From: an uncultured bacterium
GTDB lineage: Bacteria; Actinomycetota; Coriobacteriia; Coriobacteriales; Coriobacteriaceae
Direction of reading: 5' to 3'
Length of the DNA: 6,598 nt
Assembly: GCA_905215945.1 (NCBI GenBank)
Contig: CAJMRZ010000088.1
Coordinates: 1-6,598, forward strand
Position numbers and translations under genes: made by a program. The notes beneath the pieces are model-generated. The model was given only the letters and a program-made list of their open reading frames with translations, was not told the DNA's origin and did no database searches. Below, one piece after another: positions 6,248 through 6,598 of this stretch (the first letter of the stretch is position 1; the number at the start of each line of letters is the position of its first letter).

Positions 6248-6337
6248 GGAGGGGTGGCAGAGTGGTTGAATGCGGCGGTCTCGAAAACCGTTTCACCGGA
6301 AACCCCGGTGACGAGGGTTCGAATCCCTCCAGCTCCA
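6248..6337 (+). tRNA. tRNA-Ser(CGA) with mismatched acceptor stem, CCA not encoded
   Basis: The body is a clear class II serine tRNA. It has a D arm GCA/TGC, anticodon stem GCGGT/ACCGT, loop CTCGAAA with anticodon CGA at 6282-6284, a 7-bp variable stem TCACCGG/CCGGTGA, and T arm GAGGG-TTCGAAT-CCCTC. It would read UCG. The acceptor stem is odd: 5' GGAGGGG faces 3' CAGCTCC, giving five pairs but a G-G and a G-A mismatch at positions 5-68 and 6-67, where CCCCTCC would pair fully. The next bases are CGA, not CCA. It follows an intrinsic terminator with no room for its own promoter, and DNA becomes AT-rich right after it. It may be functional through CCA addition and readthrough, or it may be a tRNA whose 3' end was altered by an integrated element. 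Confidence 0.85.
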
Positions 6338-6340
6338 CGA

Positions 6341-6488
6341 TAAGCATTAAGAGACAGTGAATGCTGACGGATAGTACTGAATTGAAAAGGTTCTGTCCGT
6401 TTGTTGTATCTGTTGAGTGTCTTTAAAGTCTTTCTTTCATATCGTTGTTGAGAAGTCTATTTTTAATATTGTGAAAAATAAAAGAGCG
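6341..6488. other. AT-rich segment after tRNA-Ser(CGA)
   Basis: From here to the window end the sequence is about 36% G+C, against about 60% in the genes to the left. It holds a 6-bp inverted repeat AGCATT/AATGCT (6343-6365) without a T-run, so it is not a terminator. No clear promoter, integrase gene or repeat of the tRNA 3' end is visible in this short stretch. Confidence 0.5.
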
Positions 6489-6598
6489 ATGGCTGGTAAA
6501 AAGGCAAACAAAAAACAGGTGCATCCACATCTTTCGGGAGTACAAAAAGCCGTAGTGTCTTTTGCCAATATGTTTGAGAAAAACCGTCGTATAAATCG
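6489..6598 (+). CDS. Unrecognised reading frame, cut by window end
   Basis: An ATG opens a frame of 36 codons that is still open at the right edge. The product starts MAGKKANKKQVHPHLSGV and continues with an amphipathic-looking stretch and KNRR. The N-terminus is strongly basic, and no domain can be recognised from so little. The SD is weak (AAAGAG only 2 nt before the ATG). The same frame is open upstream to a GTG at 6471 and another at 6417, also without a good SD, so the start is uncertain. Codon use is AT-rich, unlike the genes to the left, which fits acquired DNA. The basic start could precede a membrane segment, but nothing shows this yet. Confidence 0.4.
   Translation, partial: MAGKKANKKQVHPHLSGVQKAVVSFANMFEKNRRIN

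Noticed and set aside
6343..6365. AGCATT/AATGCT hairpin as a terminator for tRNA-Ser(CGA)
   Set aside because: Only 6 bp with an 11-nt loop and followed by GACGGATAG, so there is no T-run.

Overview
The window looks like a core chromosomal segment from a high-GC Gram-positive bacterium. The best fit is Actinomycetota, class Coriobacteriia, possibly Collinsella-like. The coding part is about 60% G+C by partial counting, most genes have AGGAGG-type Shine-Dalgarno (SD) sites, one gene starts with TTG, and the protein sequences have this general character. The taxonomic call rests on recognition, not on a search.

All seven identifiable protein genes lie on the minus strand and read right to left. 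From the right they are rpsF (S6), ssb (single-strand DNA-binding protein), rpsR (S18) and rplI (L9). These four form the classic operon, with a TTG-N17-TATTAT promoter at the right and a strong intrinsic terminator at the left. Next come dnaB (replicative helicase), purA (adenylosuccinate synthetase) and the first 270 codons of purD (GAR synthetase), which runs off the left edge. The same neighbourhood (rpsF-ssb-rpsR, rplI, dnaB, purA) lies close to the replication origin in Bacillus subtilis and partly in other actinobacteria. It therefore mixes replication, translation and purine synthesis genes.

To the right of rpsF lies a roughly 495-bp stretch without a convincing gene. It holds the rpsF promoter (its -35 sits in a GCTGCA-N6-TGCAGC palindrome), a leader hairpin, several DnaA-box-like sequences with strikingly regular spacing, and an AT-rich stretch. 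Transcription diverges from this stretch.

Further right, on the plus strand, a good promoter drives tRNA-Ser(GGA), followed by an intrinsic terminator and then tRNA-Ser(CGA). The 3' acceptor strand of the second tRNA does not pair fully with its 5' strand. Composition drops to about 36% G+C directly after it, and an unrecognised reading frame begins and runs off the right edge. This looks like the edge of an element integrated at a tRNA gene, but no integrase or second att copy is in view.

No complete new system is visible. The items most worth following are the tRNA-Ser(CGA) junction, the phased repeat array upstream of rpsF, and two mutually exclusive RNA structures between purA and purD.
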